Below, piece after piece: positions 8,125 through 16,917 of a stretch of DNA of 64,000 nucleotides (the stretch's first letter is position 1; every line of letters starts with the position of its first letter). The DNA comes from Hyphomicrobiales bacterium (GTDB lineage: Bacteria; Pseudomonadota; Alphaproteobacteria; Rhizobiales; Rhizobiaceae), in assembly GCA_900472925.1 (NCBI GenBank), contig UCJU01000004.1, positions 310,001 to 374,000 on the forward strand. Reading direction: 5' to 3'. Under the pieces are notes generated by a model that saw nothing but the letters and a program-made list of their open reading frames with translations, searched no databases and was not told where the DNA came from. Position numbers and translations under genes: made by a program.

Positions 8125-10203
8125 ATGCGCATGAAGTACGGTTTCGTCGGCTTAATTCTACTCGCGTCCTCCGCTTTTGCTCAGGAGGTCGCCGCCCCTC
8201 CTGTCTTGGCGCCTTCGAAAAGCCAAGCAGAAGCGGCAAATTTAAGCGCTCAATTTCTGGGGCGCTATGCCTACAAGCCCGTTCCGCTGGACGATGTCCT
8301 GTCGGCAAAGATCATGGACAAGTTTATCAAGTCGCTAGACCCGGACCGCATGTTGTTCATGAAGGCCGACATCGACAAGTTCATGGCCGACCGCACCAGT
8401 ATCGATGATGCCATCCAGAATGAAGACCTCGACATTCCATTCTCGATTTTCAACGTCTACACCCAGCGCGTGGTGGACCGTATGACCTATGCGCGCAGCC
8501 TGCTCAAGCAGGGTTTCGACTTCAGCGTCCAGGAAGACTACCCAATCCTTCGGGATGATGCCCCTTGGGCGCAAACGGACGCACAGAGTCATGAGTTGTG
8601 GCGCAAGCGCGTCAAAAGTGACTGGCTACGTCTGAAATTGGCGGGCCAGGCCGACGCCGCCATCCGCGACACGCTCGACAAGCGATACAAGAATATTCTG
8701 GAGCGCGTCTATCCCTACAAGAGCGACGATGTGTTTCAAACATTCATGGCCGCCTATACGACTGCTGTGGATCCGCATACCGACTATTTCAGTGCTGCGG
8801 CTTCTAACGAATTCGACATCTCCATGAAATTGTCGCTGGTCGGGATCGGTGCCGTCTTGCAGGAGCGAGACGGATATACGACGATTCGAGAGCTTGTCGC
8901 GGGCGGTCCTGCGCAATTGTCCGGCAAGCTGGCGGTTGGCGATCGCATCATCGGTGTGGGTCAGGGCAAAGACGGTGCGGTCAAGGAGGTCGTGGGCACG
9001 CGCCTTGATGAAGTCGTGCAAATGATTCGCGGCGAAAAAGACTCCATCGTACGTCTCGACATTCTGCCAGCAGATGCTGGCGAAAACGGAAACCACCGTA
9101 CGATCAACCTCGTGCGCGACAAGGTGAGCCTTGAAAAGCAGGCGGCAAAGAAGACCGTTGTGCCTCTCGTCAAGGATGGCGTCACCCACAAGGTGGGCGT
9201 TATCACGCTGCCGACCTTCTACGAGGATTTCGATGCAAGACGAAACGGGGACAAGAACTATAGGAGTGCAAGCCGTGACGTGGCGAAGCTGCTGAGCGAG
9301 TTGAAGAGCGAAAAAGTCGATGGCGTCTTGATCGATCTGCGTGACAACGGCGGTGGGTCATTGTCTGAAGCAATTGATCTGACCGGTTTGTTCGTCGGTA
9401 AAGGCCCCATCGTTCAGCAGCGCGATGCGGAAGGCAACATCAAGGTGGAAAGCGATGACCTTTCCGCGCCAGCATGGGCAGGTCCGCTGGGTGTGCTGAT
9501 CAACCGCGGCTCCGCTTCGGCATCGGAAATTTTTGCGGCAGCAATTCAGGATTACGGTCGTGGCGTGATTGTTGGCGAACCGAGCTTTGGCAAAGGTACC
9601 GTGCAGACTGTGGTCGATCTCGACAGAGTGGCGCGAAAGAGCACGCCTGAACTGGGCCAGCTAAAATTGACCATTGCGCAATTCTTCCGGGTCAACGGCG
9701 GCACCACCCAGTTGCGTGGTGTTACGCCTGATATCAGTTTGCCGGGGCTATCCGATCCCAAGCTTCTCGGTGAATCCAGCTATGACAATGCCCTGCCATT
9801 TGTCGAAATCAAACCAGCCAAATATGCGGCCAACGACAATATGGCAAAGATGTTGCCGGAACTTGGCAGCCGTCATGAGGCGCGGATCAAGGGTGATCAG
9901 GCATTCCAGCGTTTCGTAGAAGATGTCGCCGATCTCAAGGCGCAACGCGAAAAGCGCACGATCTCACTCAACGAGGATCAACGCAGAAAGGAAATGGCCG
10001 CTCTTGCCAGCCGGCTCAAGGCACGCGAGCAGGCCGATGACGGCATGCTGCGGAATGAAGATGACGGTCTGCAAGCAAATGAGCGTAGCTTGAGCGCCAA
10101 TCTTGCAATTGAAAACGCGCGGAAAAATGCAAAAGACGTGCTGCGGGACGAAGCGGTTGCAATCGTTGCAGATGAAGTAGACCTAACCAAAGCTGCCCGC
10201 TAG
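8125..10203 (+). CDS. prc: Carboxy-terminal processing (tail-specific) protease
   Basis: Periplasmic serine protease of peptidase family S41, 692 residues, matching the long E. coli Prc form rather than short CtpA. A signal peptide ends near AFAQ (residue 20). The N-terminal domain is followed by a PDZ domain (about 230-330: VGIGAVLQERDGYTTI, GDRIIGVGQ) and the protease core. The catalytic Ser lies in SASASE (463-468) and the catalytic Lys is Lys490 in FGKGTVQ. The C-terminal 130 residues are helical and charged as in the family (DUF3340). It processes or degrades periplasmic and lipoprotein substrates that affect peptidoglycan enzymes. AAGGA lies ten bases before the start. It stands alone with a terminator after it. 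Confidence 0.93.
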   Translation: MRMKYGFVGLILLASSAFAQEVAAPPVLAPSKSQAEAANLSAQFLGRYAYKPVPLDDVLSAKIMDKFIKSLDPDRMLFMKADIDKFMADRTSIDDAIQNEDLDIPFSIFNVYTQRVVDRMTYARSLLKQGFDFSVQEDYPILRDDAPWAQTDAQSHELWRKRVKSDWLRLKLAGQADAAIRDTLDKRYKNILERVYPYKSDDVFQTFMAAYTTAVDPHTDYFSAAASNEFDISMKLSLVGIGAVLQERDGYTTIRELVAGGPAQLSGKLAVGDRIIGVGQGKDGAVKEVVGTRLDEVVQMIRGEKDSIVRLDILPADAGENGNHRTINLVRDKVSLEKQAAKKTVVPLVKDGVTHKVGVITLPTFYEDFDARRNGDKNYRSASRDVAKLLSELKSEKVDGVLIDLRDNGGGSLSEAIDLTGLFVGKGPIVQQRDAEGNIKVESDDLSAPAWAGPLGVLINRGSASASEIFAAAIQDYGRGVIVGEPSFGKGTVQTVVDLDRVARKSTPELGQLKLTIAQFFRVNGGTTQLRGVTPDISLPGLSDPKLLGESSYDNALPFVEIKPAKYAANDNMAKMLPELGSRHEARIKGDQAFQRFVEDVADLKAQREKRTISLNEDQRRKEMAALASRLKAREQADDGMLRNEDDGLQANERSLSANLAIENARKNAKDVLRDEAVAIVADEVDLTKAAR

Positions 10204-10231
10204 CGATAGAGATTGCGTCTTACAAAACAAT

Positions 10232-10256
10232 AACGGCCTGGAAATTCCAGGCCGTT
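10232..10256. terminator. Bidirectional hairpin between prc and a membrane-protein gene
   Basis: AACGGCCTGG (10232-10241) pairs perfectly with CCAGGCCGTT (10247-10256) around AAATT. T and A residues flank the stem, so it can act for both converging genes. Confidence 0.75.
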
Positions 10257-10274
10257 TGCATGTTCGTCACCCTA

Positions 10275-10493
10275 TCACGCGTCGGATGGCTCGCTCTCTC
10301 CCAGAGACCATGCCTTTAATTCGGCATAGTACAGGCCGAAATTCACAGCCAGCATCACGATCAGTATGCCGATGGTCGCGGCGACGAAATACCAAATCCT
10401 CTTCAGCGTACTCCAGGGTTTGTTCTTGCGGCTAAACGCTGCAAAGCCCGCTGCTCCGATTGAAATACCCAAGATCGCTGGAAGTGAAAGCAC
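10275..10493 (-). CDS. Small two-helix membrane protein
   Basis: A 72-residue protein with two predicted membrane helices: LPAILGISIGAAGFAAF near the N-terminus and YFVAATIGILIVMLAVNFGL in the second half, separated by a basic loop (SRKNKPWSTLKRI) that should be cytoplasmic. The start is a GTG with GAGGAG nine bases upstream. No family is recognised. It converges on prc. Confidence 0.6.
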   Translation of the reverse strand: MLSLPAILGISIGAAGFAAFSRKNKPWSTLKRIWYFVAATIGILIVMLAVNFGLYYAELKAWSLGESEPSDA

Positions 10494-10673
10494 TGTTCAT
10501 AACTCCTCTTTCATGTCCCATTCCTTACCTGATTACATCGTTGAATCAGTCCGATACAGGCACGTGGTCGGCATATAAGACGATAGAAGAGCCGTCCAGC
10601 GTGAGATGGAGATGGTCAACGGGGCGAGCGATAAACCGTTTCCTCTGGCGCTGAGAAGCGTGAGCCGTGATGG

Positions 10674-10907
10674 CTAGTCATCAAGTTTGCATGCTACTCG
10701 CAGTGCGTCGTTAATTCGATCCTGCCAGCCCGGGCCGTCTTCCTGAAAGAATGCAAGAACGTCGTTGTCGATGCGAATTGAAACCATTTCCTTGCCCTTC
10801 GGGATCATCGGTCTTTCCGGGGCAGGGGGCGCAGCTTTTTTGGAAGGCTTGAACAGTGCTTCTGCGGCGTCCATTGCATTGACGGGTCGGCGCGGTGTTT
10901 TTGTCAT
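10674..10907 (-). CDS. BrnA-like antitoxin-type protein, orphan
   Basis: A 77-residue protein with a proline/lysine-rich N-terminus and a C-terminal ribbon-helix-helix-like segment MVSIRIDNDVLAFF, then GPGWQDRINDALR, which is the pattern of BrnA/DUF4415 antitoxins. AGGATG lies seven bases before the ATG. BrnA normally follows a BrnT toxin gene; no BrnT-like frame is present upstream or downstream, so this appears to be a solitary regulator or a relic. Confidence 0.7.
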   Translation of the reverse strand: MTKTPRRPVNAMDAAEALFKPSKKAAPPAPERPMIPKGKEMVSIRIDNDVLAFFQEDGPGWQDRINDALRVACKLDD

Positions 10908-11015
10908 GTGTTCATCCTGAAAGAGGGCCCCCGGTTTTCGATGTGTTCGGCGGGCTTCCTGGTTATGCTACCCCAAGTTCTATAGTCTTTCGTAGCAAAT
11001 TCACATGAGACCCTT

Positions 11016-12383
11016 TCACCGCGCAATAACCTTCATTTTGAGGGCGTGTTTTGGGCGCAGTGTTATTTTCATGATCGGTGCAGGTGGTCGGGGCGCGGAC
11101 GCCACAAGCCGGATTTTTTGCAGCAGGACAGCCAGAATGGCAGTCGCTTCCATCACCGCGAAAGCGTTTCCGATACACACGCGCGGACCTGCGCCGAAGG
11201 GCATATAGGCATAGCGATGTCTTGTCTTGGCGGCATCCGGACTGAAGCGATCAGGATCAAACGCGTGAGGCTCAGACCAGAGGCTGGCGTGGTGGTGAAC
11301 AGCATATATCGGCACGATCAGCACGGTACCTTTGGGAATGATGTAGTCACCGAGCTGAAAATCATTGAGGGCTGCCCTCGTGATGATCGGCGCGGGTGGA
11401 TAAAGCCGCATGGCCTCGGAAAATACCTGCTGCGTATAGACGAGTTTGGAAATGTGATCGGCAGTAACGGGTTGCCCGTCCGTGACACGTTCGATTTCGG
11501 CCAATACTTTGTTCTCAACTACCGGATTTCTGGCAAGCAGGTCCAGCGTCCATGCGAGACCAAGTGCTGTCGTTTCATGACCTGCCGTGATGAAGGTCAT
11601 CAGGTTATCAACGATTTCGGCGTCGGACATTGTCCGGCTTGTTTCGGGGTCTGACGCGCCCAGAAGCAGATTGACCAGATCAGGTCGATCATTGGGGTGT
11701 TGTCGCCTTTTCTCGACGACGCTCATCAGGCTGGTTCGCAGGAATTCGACCGCCGCTTGCGCCTTGCGTTTGCCGGGATAGGGAATCCATTCCGGTGCGT
11801 TCAAAAGGCCGAGCGCAAAACTCCATCCAGTTGGTTTGAGGAAATCGGAAATTCCGCTTTCAACACGGTTCACATCGATGCCGTGACCACCGGACATCAT
11901 CGTCTCTACGATAATGTCGAAGGTCGTCCGCATCATCTCATGGCCGACATCGATTATGCCACCCGTGGAAGCCGACAACCTTTGCAGGGTCCGTTCCGCG
12001 GCCGCGATCATGACCGGTTGGAGTTCTCGCAGCTTGTCATGCCGAAAAGCACCCGCGACCGACTGACGTTGCCATTTCCAATGAGCCCCATCCGCCGTCA
12101 GCAGGCCCTGACCCAAAGCCGGGCCCAGAGCGCGTCGCACCTGCTCACCTTTCTCCAGGGAATCCGCATTCTTCACCAACGCCTCGTGGATCAGCACGGG
12201 ATCTGCCAGATAAACCTTCATCTCGCCAGCGGTCTTCGAGAACACGAGCGGTTCCGTAAAGATCGACGGGGGAATTGCGTCCAGTGGGTTTCGAACGATT
12301 GCGGCAAGCGCGCCGAGTGTCGACTGCCGCGTCAAAGGGAAGCTCTTCTTTACCTTGCGGTCGTCCACATCTGCCATGTCCAT
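11016..12383 (-). CDS. Cytochrome P450
   Basis: A soluble bacterial P450 monooxygenase of 455 residues. The I-helix oxygen-binding motif AGHETT is at 267-272, the ExxR pair is Glu323/Arg326 (EAMR), the PERF-like segment is FDPDRF near 375-380, and the haem-binding loop FGAGPRVC carries the axial ligand Cys403. No reductase or ferredoxin gene is adjacent, so it must use redox partners from elsewhere. The ATG is preceded by AAGGA. It is divergent from a TetR regulator with two palindromic sites between the genes, so it is probably induced by a small molecule, perhaps its own substrate. The substrate is not predictable. Confidence 0.93.
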   Translation of the reverse strand: MDMADVDDRKVKKSFPLTRQSTLGALAAIVRNPLDAIPPSIFTEPLVFSKTAGEMKVYLADPVLIHEALVKNADSLEKGEQVRRALGPALGQGLLTADGAHWKWQRQSVAGAFRHDKLRELQPVMIAAAERTLQRLSASTGGIIDVGHEMMRTTFDIIVETMMSGGHGIDVNRVESGISDFLKPTGWSFALGLLNAPEWIPYPGKRKAQAAVEFLRTSLMSVVEKRRQHPNDRPDLVNLLLGASDPETSRTMSDAEIVDNLMTFITAGHETTALGLAWTLDLLARNPVVENKVLAEIERVTDGQPVTADHISKLVYTQQVFSEAMRLYPPAPIITRAALNDFQLGDYIIPKGTVLIVPIYAVHHHASLWSEPHAFDPDRFSPDAAKTRHRYAYMPFGAGPRVCIGNAFAVMEATAILAVLLQKIRLVASAPRPPAPIMKITLRPKHALKMKVIAR

Positions 12384-12426
12384 TGGTCATATCCTTGATT
12401 GCCAGCTGCCGATGCGATACCTCGTC

Positions 12427-12464
12427 TAAGGTATTCACCTCAATTATCTAAGGTGTACACCTTA
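12427..12464. promoter_or_regulatory. Tandem TetR-type operators between P450 and TetR genes
   Basis: TAAGGTGTACACCTTA at 12449-12464 is a perfect 16-bp palindrome. A second, imperfect copy TAAGGTATTCACCT begins at 12427, 22 bases upstream centre to centre, which is two helical turns. The pair lies between divergent p450 and tetR genes, the usual place for TetR-family autoregulatory operators. Binding by the adjacent TetR is inferred. Confidence 0.75.
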
Positions 12465-12494
12465 ATGATGCAAGGGTTGACCGTGAAGAAGACG

Positions 12495-13154
12495 ATGGAA
12501 CAAGAAAGCCGAGGCGAAAAGGGTGTCGGAACACGGGAGCGTATCTTGAACGCAGCGCTATCCTTGTTCAATGAAACGGGACCGGATCGCGTGACGACTG
12601 CCCAGATTGCCCGGACGGTCGGCATTAATGAGGGCAACCTCTATTACCATTTCAAAACGAAGGAGGCGCTTCTAACGGCGCTGTTTGAAAGACTAGAAGG
12701 GGATGCGACTCATTTCATGACGCAAGCCAACGTCGGGCCTGCTGAAGCCGGAATCTATTCCCAGTTCTTGCGGCGTTGGTTTTCCATCGTCTGGGCGCAT
12801 CGGTACATGTTCCGCGATCTGCCGGGCATCATCGCAATCGCCCCATCACTTATAGAGCCAATCCGCGCGCTCAGTCTGGGAATGCGGCTCGTCGTGCAGG
12901 ATAATCTTCGTCAGATGAGACAAGCGCACCTTATCGACATTCCCGACGAGGAGGTGCCTCAGCTGCTGGCAAATGTCTGGATCGTATCGACCTATTGGGC
13001 CGCCTATCTCAACCTGCAAGAGGGAATTGAGGAATTGACGCCGGAAAACCTTGAATGGGGACTCAATCAGGTGGCAAGCCTGTTCAGGCCCTATCTGTCC
13101 CAAGAGGCGAAGAAGGAGTTGCAAGCGATGCTTAACCAGACGTCAGCCCAGTAA
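12495..13154 (+). CDS. TetR/AcrR family transcriptional regulator
   Basis: A 219-residue repressor-type protein. The N-terminal helix-turn-helix is clear: TRERILNAALSLFNETG, then TTAQIARTVGINEGNLYYHF and KTKEALL. The C-terminal ligand-binding region is helical and matches the TetR-like fold only in general. The ATG at 12495 has GAAGAAG upstream and leaves the operators free; earlier in-frame ATGs at 12465 and 12468 abut the perfect palindrome and are less likely. It probably controls the divergent P450 gene and itself. Confidence 0.88.
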   Translation: MEQESRGEKGVGTRERILNAALSLFNETGPDRVTTAQIARTVGINEGNLYYHFKTKEALLTALFERLEGDATHFMTQANVGPAEAGIYSQFLRRWFSIVWAHRYMFRDLPGIIAIAPSLIEPIRALSLGMRLVVQDNLRQMRQAHLIDIPDEEVPQLLANVWIVSTYWAAYLNLQEGIEELTPENLEWGLNQVASLFRPYLSQEAKKELQAMLNQTSAQ

Positions 13155-13191
13155 CGAAAGTCTTTTCATTCTCGCGGCCAAGCGATGGGGA

Positions 13192-13800
13192 TCAGCAGAA
13201 GCCGTTCAGCTTGAGAATCTTATGTGCCTCGATCGTTGCACGCAGCGCATCCTCTGACGTACGATCGCCCTGATTAGCGTCGGGATGGTGCATTTTCAGC
13301 CGCTCTCTGTAGCGCGTCCTGATTTCTTCCGGTGTCGCTTCGTGGGGGAGATCGAGTGTCTCGAACGCTTTAGCCTCGAGCACCTTGAGTTTCCGCTTTT
13401 GCAATTCGGCCTTTTGGGCCTGACGTTGTGCCGCAGTTTTGCGGGCATTCAACGCTTTGGCAGAACCGGAGCGGATCGTCGACGGCATCGGCATTTCGGT
13501 TGCCTTATCGATCCGCGTTCCAAAGGTCGCACGGCTCCCTGTTGCCGCTTCCTTCTGGAAGCGCGCGACATCCGCGCTCGAAGGGGCCGTCGTGAAGCTG
13601 TATCCCTTGTTGTATTCCTTGACGTGCTCAAGACAGAACAGCAGGTAAAGACCTTCACCACCAGGCCCTACAGGCGCGCGATGCGTTCCAACCTTCTCGC
13701 AGCCATCCCACTGGCACTTCGGACCTGTGGGTTCGCTGGCGCTCGCTGATTTCTTGCGCGTAGATTTAAGCCCAACGAATATTTTTGAATCAACGGTCAT
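13192..13800 (-). CDS. J-domain protein with N-terminal Cys-rich segment
   Basis: A 202-residue DnaJ-family co-chaperone. Unlike DnaJ, the J domain is at the C-terminus: FETLDLPHEATPEEIRTRY and the HPD motif at 172-174 (MHHPDANQGD), which stimulates a DnaK-type ATPase. The N-terminal part holds Cys29, Cys34, Cys56 and His59 in a spacing that could bind zinc, followed by a Lys/Gln-rich helix linker. Proteins of this layout occur widely in alphaproteobacteria. It converges on the TetR gene. Confidence 0.82.
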   Translation of the reverse strand: MTVDSKIFVGLKSTRKKSASASEPTGPKCQWDGCEKVGTHRAPVGPGGEGLYLLFCLEHVKEYNKGYSFTTAPSSADVARFQKEAATGSRATFGTRIDKATEMPMPSTIRSGSAKALNARKTAAQRQAQKAELQKRKLKVLEAKAFETLDLPHEATPEEIRTRYRERLKMHHPDANQGDRTSEDALRATIEAHKILKLNGFC

Positions 13801-14180
13801 AGCGCCTATATGGACTCACCGCGCGATCAAGGCAAGTGTTTGCACGTCGTGAAGTCACCGGGTTTTTGTATGGTCGAAACTGTGTCGGTCGCGTTTGGGT
13901 AAGCGGCCAAGACTTCAGGGCGGATATCCCTTTTCGTGATGGCTCGGGCACCATTGAAGCTTTGACATTGATGGTCTTCTGTCTGTGAGGTGACAATGGC
14001 GCTTGAAGTCAACCCGACAGTATATTCATCTTTCGTCACCTAAAAGCTGAAGAGCGCCTCATCATTTCCACGCGCGGTAGCTTTCTTTGCTTGGAAACGA
14101 CTTTTAGCGCCGCTGACGGGAACGAGAATGGATCAAGATGATTTGTTCATCATGCATTCATGTTCGCGATGGAGACGGCA
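13801..14180. other. Intergenic region
   Basis: About 380 bases between divergent genes. A 70-codon frame on the minus strand (13827-14039, GTG start) has no ribosome site and no recognisable family. No tRNA, repeat or hairpin with a T run was seen. It presumably carries the promoters of the J-domain gene and the BON-like gene. Confidence 0.4.
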
Positions 14181-14495
14181 ATGTTTTTGAGCAGTGTTTA
14201 CGACAGCAACACCTTTAGTTTCGGTATGGGCAGCCGCGCGGTGTCGCGCTGCGCTGCCATCGAAGCAGAGATTTGCTATCTGCCAAATTTCTCCGGCCAT
14301 GATATCTCGGTTCAGGCCGAGGGCCGCTGCGTAGTCATAACGGGCTTTGTCGAAAAAGAGATCGACTTCTATCGCGCTCTCAACATTGCCCATGATATTG
14401 CCGGGGCGGACAATGTCATATTTCGCGTCAACCTGAGGCAGGGTGGTGCTGTGCAAACTCTTTCTCACAACCACGGCACCTTTGCATTTGCGTAA
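14181..14495 (+). CDS. Small BON-like domain protein
   Basis: A 104-residue protein starting MFLSSVYDSNTFSFGMGS; GGAGA (14171-14175) sits five bases before the ATG, which is better placed than two earlier ATGs. The centre (DISVQAEGRCVVITGFVEKE, then ALNIAHDIAGADNVIFRVNL) follows the beta-alpha-beta pattern of BON domains, where a conserved Gly precedes a strand. There is no signal peptide, so it is probably cytoplasmic. Its function is unknown. Confidence 0.6.
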   Translation: MFLSSVYDSNTFSFGMGSRAVSRCAAIEAEICYLPNFSGHDISVQAEGRCVVITGFVEKEIDFYRALNIAHDIAGADNVIFRVNLRQGGAVQTLSHNHGTFAFA

Positions 14496-14588
14496 TCGGT
14501 TTTCCAGTTGATGAGATCGCGATTGCGTGCCGTCGCAGACAGGTTATAGTTCACCTCCTGACGAAGAAGCGCTTGGGAGGAGCATTTC

Positions 14589-14960
14589 ATGAGACGGATG
14601 TGGCCAGACGAATTCAATTCCATTCTGACCGGCGCTGAGGAGGTCACGCTGAATGTTCCTGCGACAGACCCGTCAGGCGAGCCATACGGTGGACCTGTTC
14701 AGCGGCAGGCACTGAAAGTTCGTATGACGCAAGCAGACTACGAACGGATTTGGCCTCTCGCAGAGGCACGCTACCGGTTGCAGGGAAAATTTGCTGGCAA
14801 GGCGATTACACTCATCGCCAACAACCCCCATTATCAGAAATGGCATCCTGTCGATGGCGGAACCGAAGAGCAGGTGTCCGATAGCGGCGCGACATACCAG
14901 ACCAAATATGTCATCGTGCATTTCCTGCTGGATGAGGTCAGCGAAAAAGTCGACGCCTGA
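14589..14960 (+). CDS. Hypothetical protein
   Basis: A 123-residue soluble protein beginning MRRMWPDEFNSILTGAEEVT. A strong ribosome site, GGGAGGAG, precedes the ATG. No signal peptide, membrane helix or known motif is seen; the ending is acidic. It follows the BON-like gene by about 90 bases on the same strand and may share its transcript. I do not recognise a family. Confidence 0.6.
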   Translation: MRRMWPDEFNSILTGAEEVTLNVPATDPSGEPYGGPVQRQALKVRMTQADYERIWPLAEARYRLQGKFAGKAITLIANNPHYQKWHPVDGGTEEQVSDSGATYQTKYVIVHFLLDEVSEKVDA

Positions 14961-15010
14961 TTTTTATCGACATCACGGCGTCGCTTTCGAGTGGTCCAGC
15001 CGACAATCGC

Positions 15011-15766
15011 CTAGAGCGAGGCCGTGATGCCGCCATCGACATAGAGGATATGTCCGTTGACGAAGGTGGATGCGTTGGATGCCAGGAAGATGCACGCGCC
15101 GACAAGCTCTTCCACTTTACCCCAACGCCCGGCCGGCGTTCTCTTTTCAAGCCACGTCGAAAAAGCAGGATCGGCGACCAGTGCTGCGTTTAGCGGCGTA
15201 TCGAAATATCCCGGCGCAATCGCATTGCATTGAAGACCGTATTTCGCCCAATCTGTCGCCATGCCCTTGGTCAGATTTGCCACCGCGCCTTTGGTGGCGG
15301 TGTAGGGCGCGATACCGGGGCGGGCGAGTGCCGTCTGAACGCTGGCGATATTGATGATTTTGCCCGTGCCGCGCTTGATCATGTGACGTGCAACGGCTTG
15401 CCCGACGTTGAAGACTGTGGACACGTTGGTCCTCATCAGATTTTCAAAGGCATCGACCGGGAAGCCTTCAAGGGGTCCGCGATGCTGCATGCCCGCATTG
15501 TTCACTAGAATATCGATGGTGCCGATTTTTTCCTCGAATGCATCGATGGCCAACCGCACGGCGTCGTGATCGGCGGCATCAAAGGCCAGCACGTGTCTCG
15601 CTCCGAGTGTTTCCGCCGCTGCTTTCAACCGGGTCTCTTCGCGACCGTTGAGGATGACGTCCGCGCCTGCTGCCGCAAGGCCCTTGGCCAGCGCATATCC
15701 GATGCCCTGCGAAGAGCCGGTAATGAGGGCGCGTTTGCCCGTCAGGTTAAAAAGTTCGATGCTCAT
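15011..15766 (-). CDS. SDR oxidoreductase, gluconate 5-dehydrogenase-like
   Basis: A 251-residue SDR. Cofactor motif TGSSQGIG is near residue 13, NNAGMQHRGPLE near residue 90, catalytic Ser in IINIASVQ, and YTATK as YxxxK. The MQHRGPLE segment and the ending DGGITASL match the IdnO branch (5-keto-D-gluconate 5-reductase) found in rhizobia. The start at 15766 is fixed by GGGAGGAAAT. Other SDRs in this branch reduce different keto-sugars, so the substrate is provisional. It is a single gene, divergent from the polysaccharide cluster. Confidence 0.85.
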   Translation of the reverse strand: MSIELFNLTGKRALITGSSQGIGYALAKGLAAAGADVILNGREETRLKAAAETLGARHVLAFDAADHDAVRLAIDAFEEKIGTIDILVNNAGMQHRGPLEGFPVDAFENLMRTNVSTVFNVGQAVARHMIKRGTGKIINIASVQTALARPGIAPYTATKGAVANLTKGMATDWAKYGLQCNAIAPGYFDTPLNAALVADPAFSTWLEKRTPAGRWGKVEELVGACIFLASNASTFVNGHILYVDGGITASL

Positions 15767-15924
15767 ATTTCCTCCCGAAGCAGCGTCCAAGTCGCCATCA
15801 ACCGAACTCTATCGATGTCTTCTTCGATTGTCCCCCGGCCATTAAGCATTTAAGAAAAGTTTGATATACGTCCGGGCTGGAACGTGTATCTTAAAGTATC
15901 GCTTCTTAGTTGCAGGATAGAGAT

Positions 15925-16917
15925 TTGAAGATATCGGTCATCCTTAAAACCCTGAACGAAGAAAAGCGGATTGGCGCCGCCATCGAAAGCGTTATGGCGG
16001 CACTCTCCGGCATGGATGGGGAGATCATCGTTGCCGACAGCGGATCACGCGACAAAACGGTAGAGATCGCATCTGGCTATCCCGTTGTCATTGCGCAGAT
16101 TCAAGCGCCTGCCAAGGCAAGTTGCGGCGTCGGCCCTCAGCTCGGCTTTCAATACAGCAAAGGCGAATTCATTTGCCTGATGGATGGCGACATGTTGCTG
16201 GACGCGACATTTTTGCCTGCTGCCTTGGAGTATCTGGGGCGCCACCCGCGGGTGGCGGGCGTGAGTGGTCACGTCAATGAAGTGAACCTGGACAATCTCG
16301 AATTCACCCGGCGCGTGCAAAGAAATGCGCCGGAAAATCGAAGTGGCGTCTTGGATCGGCTGAATGGTGGCGGTCTCTATCGTCGCGCGGCCATCGAGGA
16401 GGTCGGATATTTCTCGGATCGGAACCTGCATGGTTATGAGGAGTTCGATCTGGGACAGCGACTGCGTATGCGCGGCTGGACGCTGTATCGTCTGGACCGG
16501 CGATTCGTGGACCATTTCGGCCACAGCATCAATTCCTATGTGCTTTTGACGCGACGCTGGTCCTCGAAATATCTGCGCGGTGTGGGGGAGCTTTTAAGGG
16601 CCGGATCGGAGCAATCGCGTCTTAAGGCTCTGACGAGCGAACTTTCGGAAATCCGGCTTTGGTTTGGCGTCTATATCTGGTGGGCGATCTTGCTGGCCTG
16701 TCTGATTGCGGGGTTCTATACCACATGGGGCTTTATTGCCTTCTTGCTTGTGCTTTTGCTTCCGGTCGCCCTGATGAGCATCAAGCAAAAAAGCCTGTCC
16801 TTGGGATTTTATGCGGTCGTGGCGTGGTGCTTTCATGCCGCTGCTCTACCTCTTGGCTTCTTCGGTTCTCGCCAGCCACCAGACAAGTGGATTGAAAGCA
16901 GGCTTCTGAAATCCTGA
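15925..16917 (+). CDS. Family 2 glycosyltransferase with C-terminal membrane helices
   Basis: First gene of the polysaccharide cluster. The GT-A fold starts at ISVILKTLNEEKRIG, with the nucleotide-binding Asp in IIVADSGSRDKT and the metal-binding CLMDGDM; HGYEEFDLGQRLRMRGW is the acceptor-side ED motif. About three hydrophobic helices in the last 90 residues anchor it to the inner membrane. The proposed start is the TTG at 15925, seven bases after AGGA; a TTG five codons earlier is an alternative. The stop overlaps the ATG of the next gene by one base, so translation is coupled. Confidence 0.85.
   Translation: MKISVILKTLNEEKRIGAAIESVMAALSGMDGEIIVADSGSRDKTVEIASGYPVVIAQIQAPAKASCGVGPQLGFQYSKGEFICLMDGDMLLDATFLPAALEYLGRHPRVAGVSGHVNEVNLDNLEFTRRVQRNAPENRSGVLDRLNGGGLYRRAAIEEVGYFSDRNLHGYEEFDLGQRLRMRGWTLYRLDRRFVDHFGHSINSYVLLTRRWSSKYLRGVGELLRAGSEQSRLKALTSELSEIRLWFGVYIWWAILLACLIAGFYTTWGFIAFLLVLLLPVALMSIKQKSLSLGFYAVVAWCFHAAALPLGFFGSRQPPDKWIESRLLKS

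Noticed and set aside
13827-14039. Possible 70-residue protein on the minus strand
   Set aside because: Only a GTG start, no ribosome site and no recognised family; not enough to call a gene.
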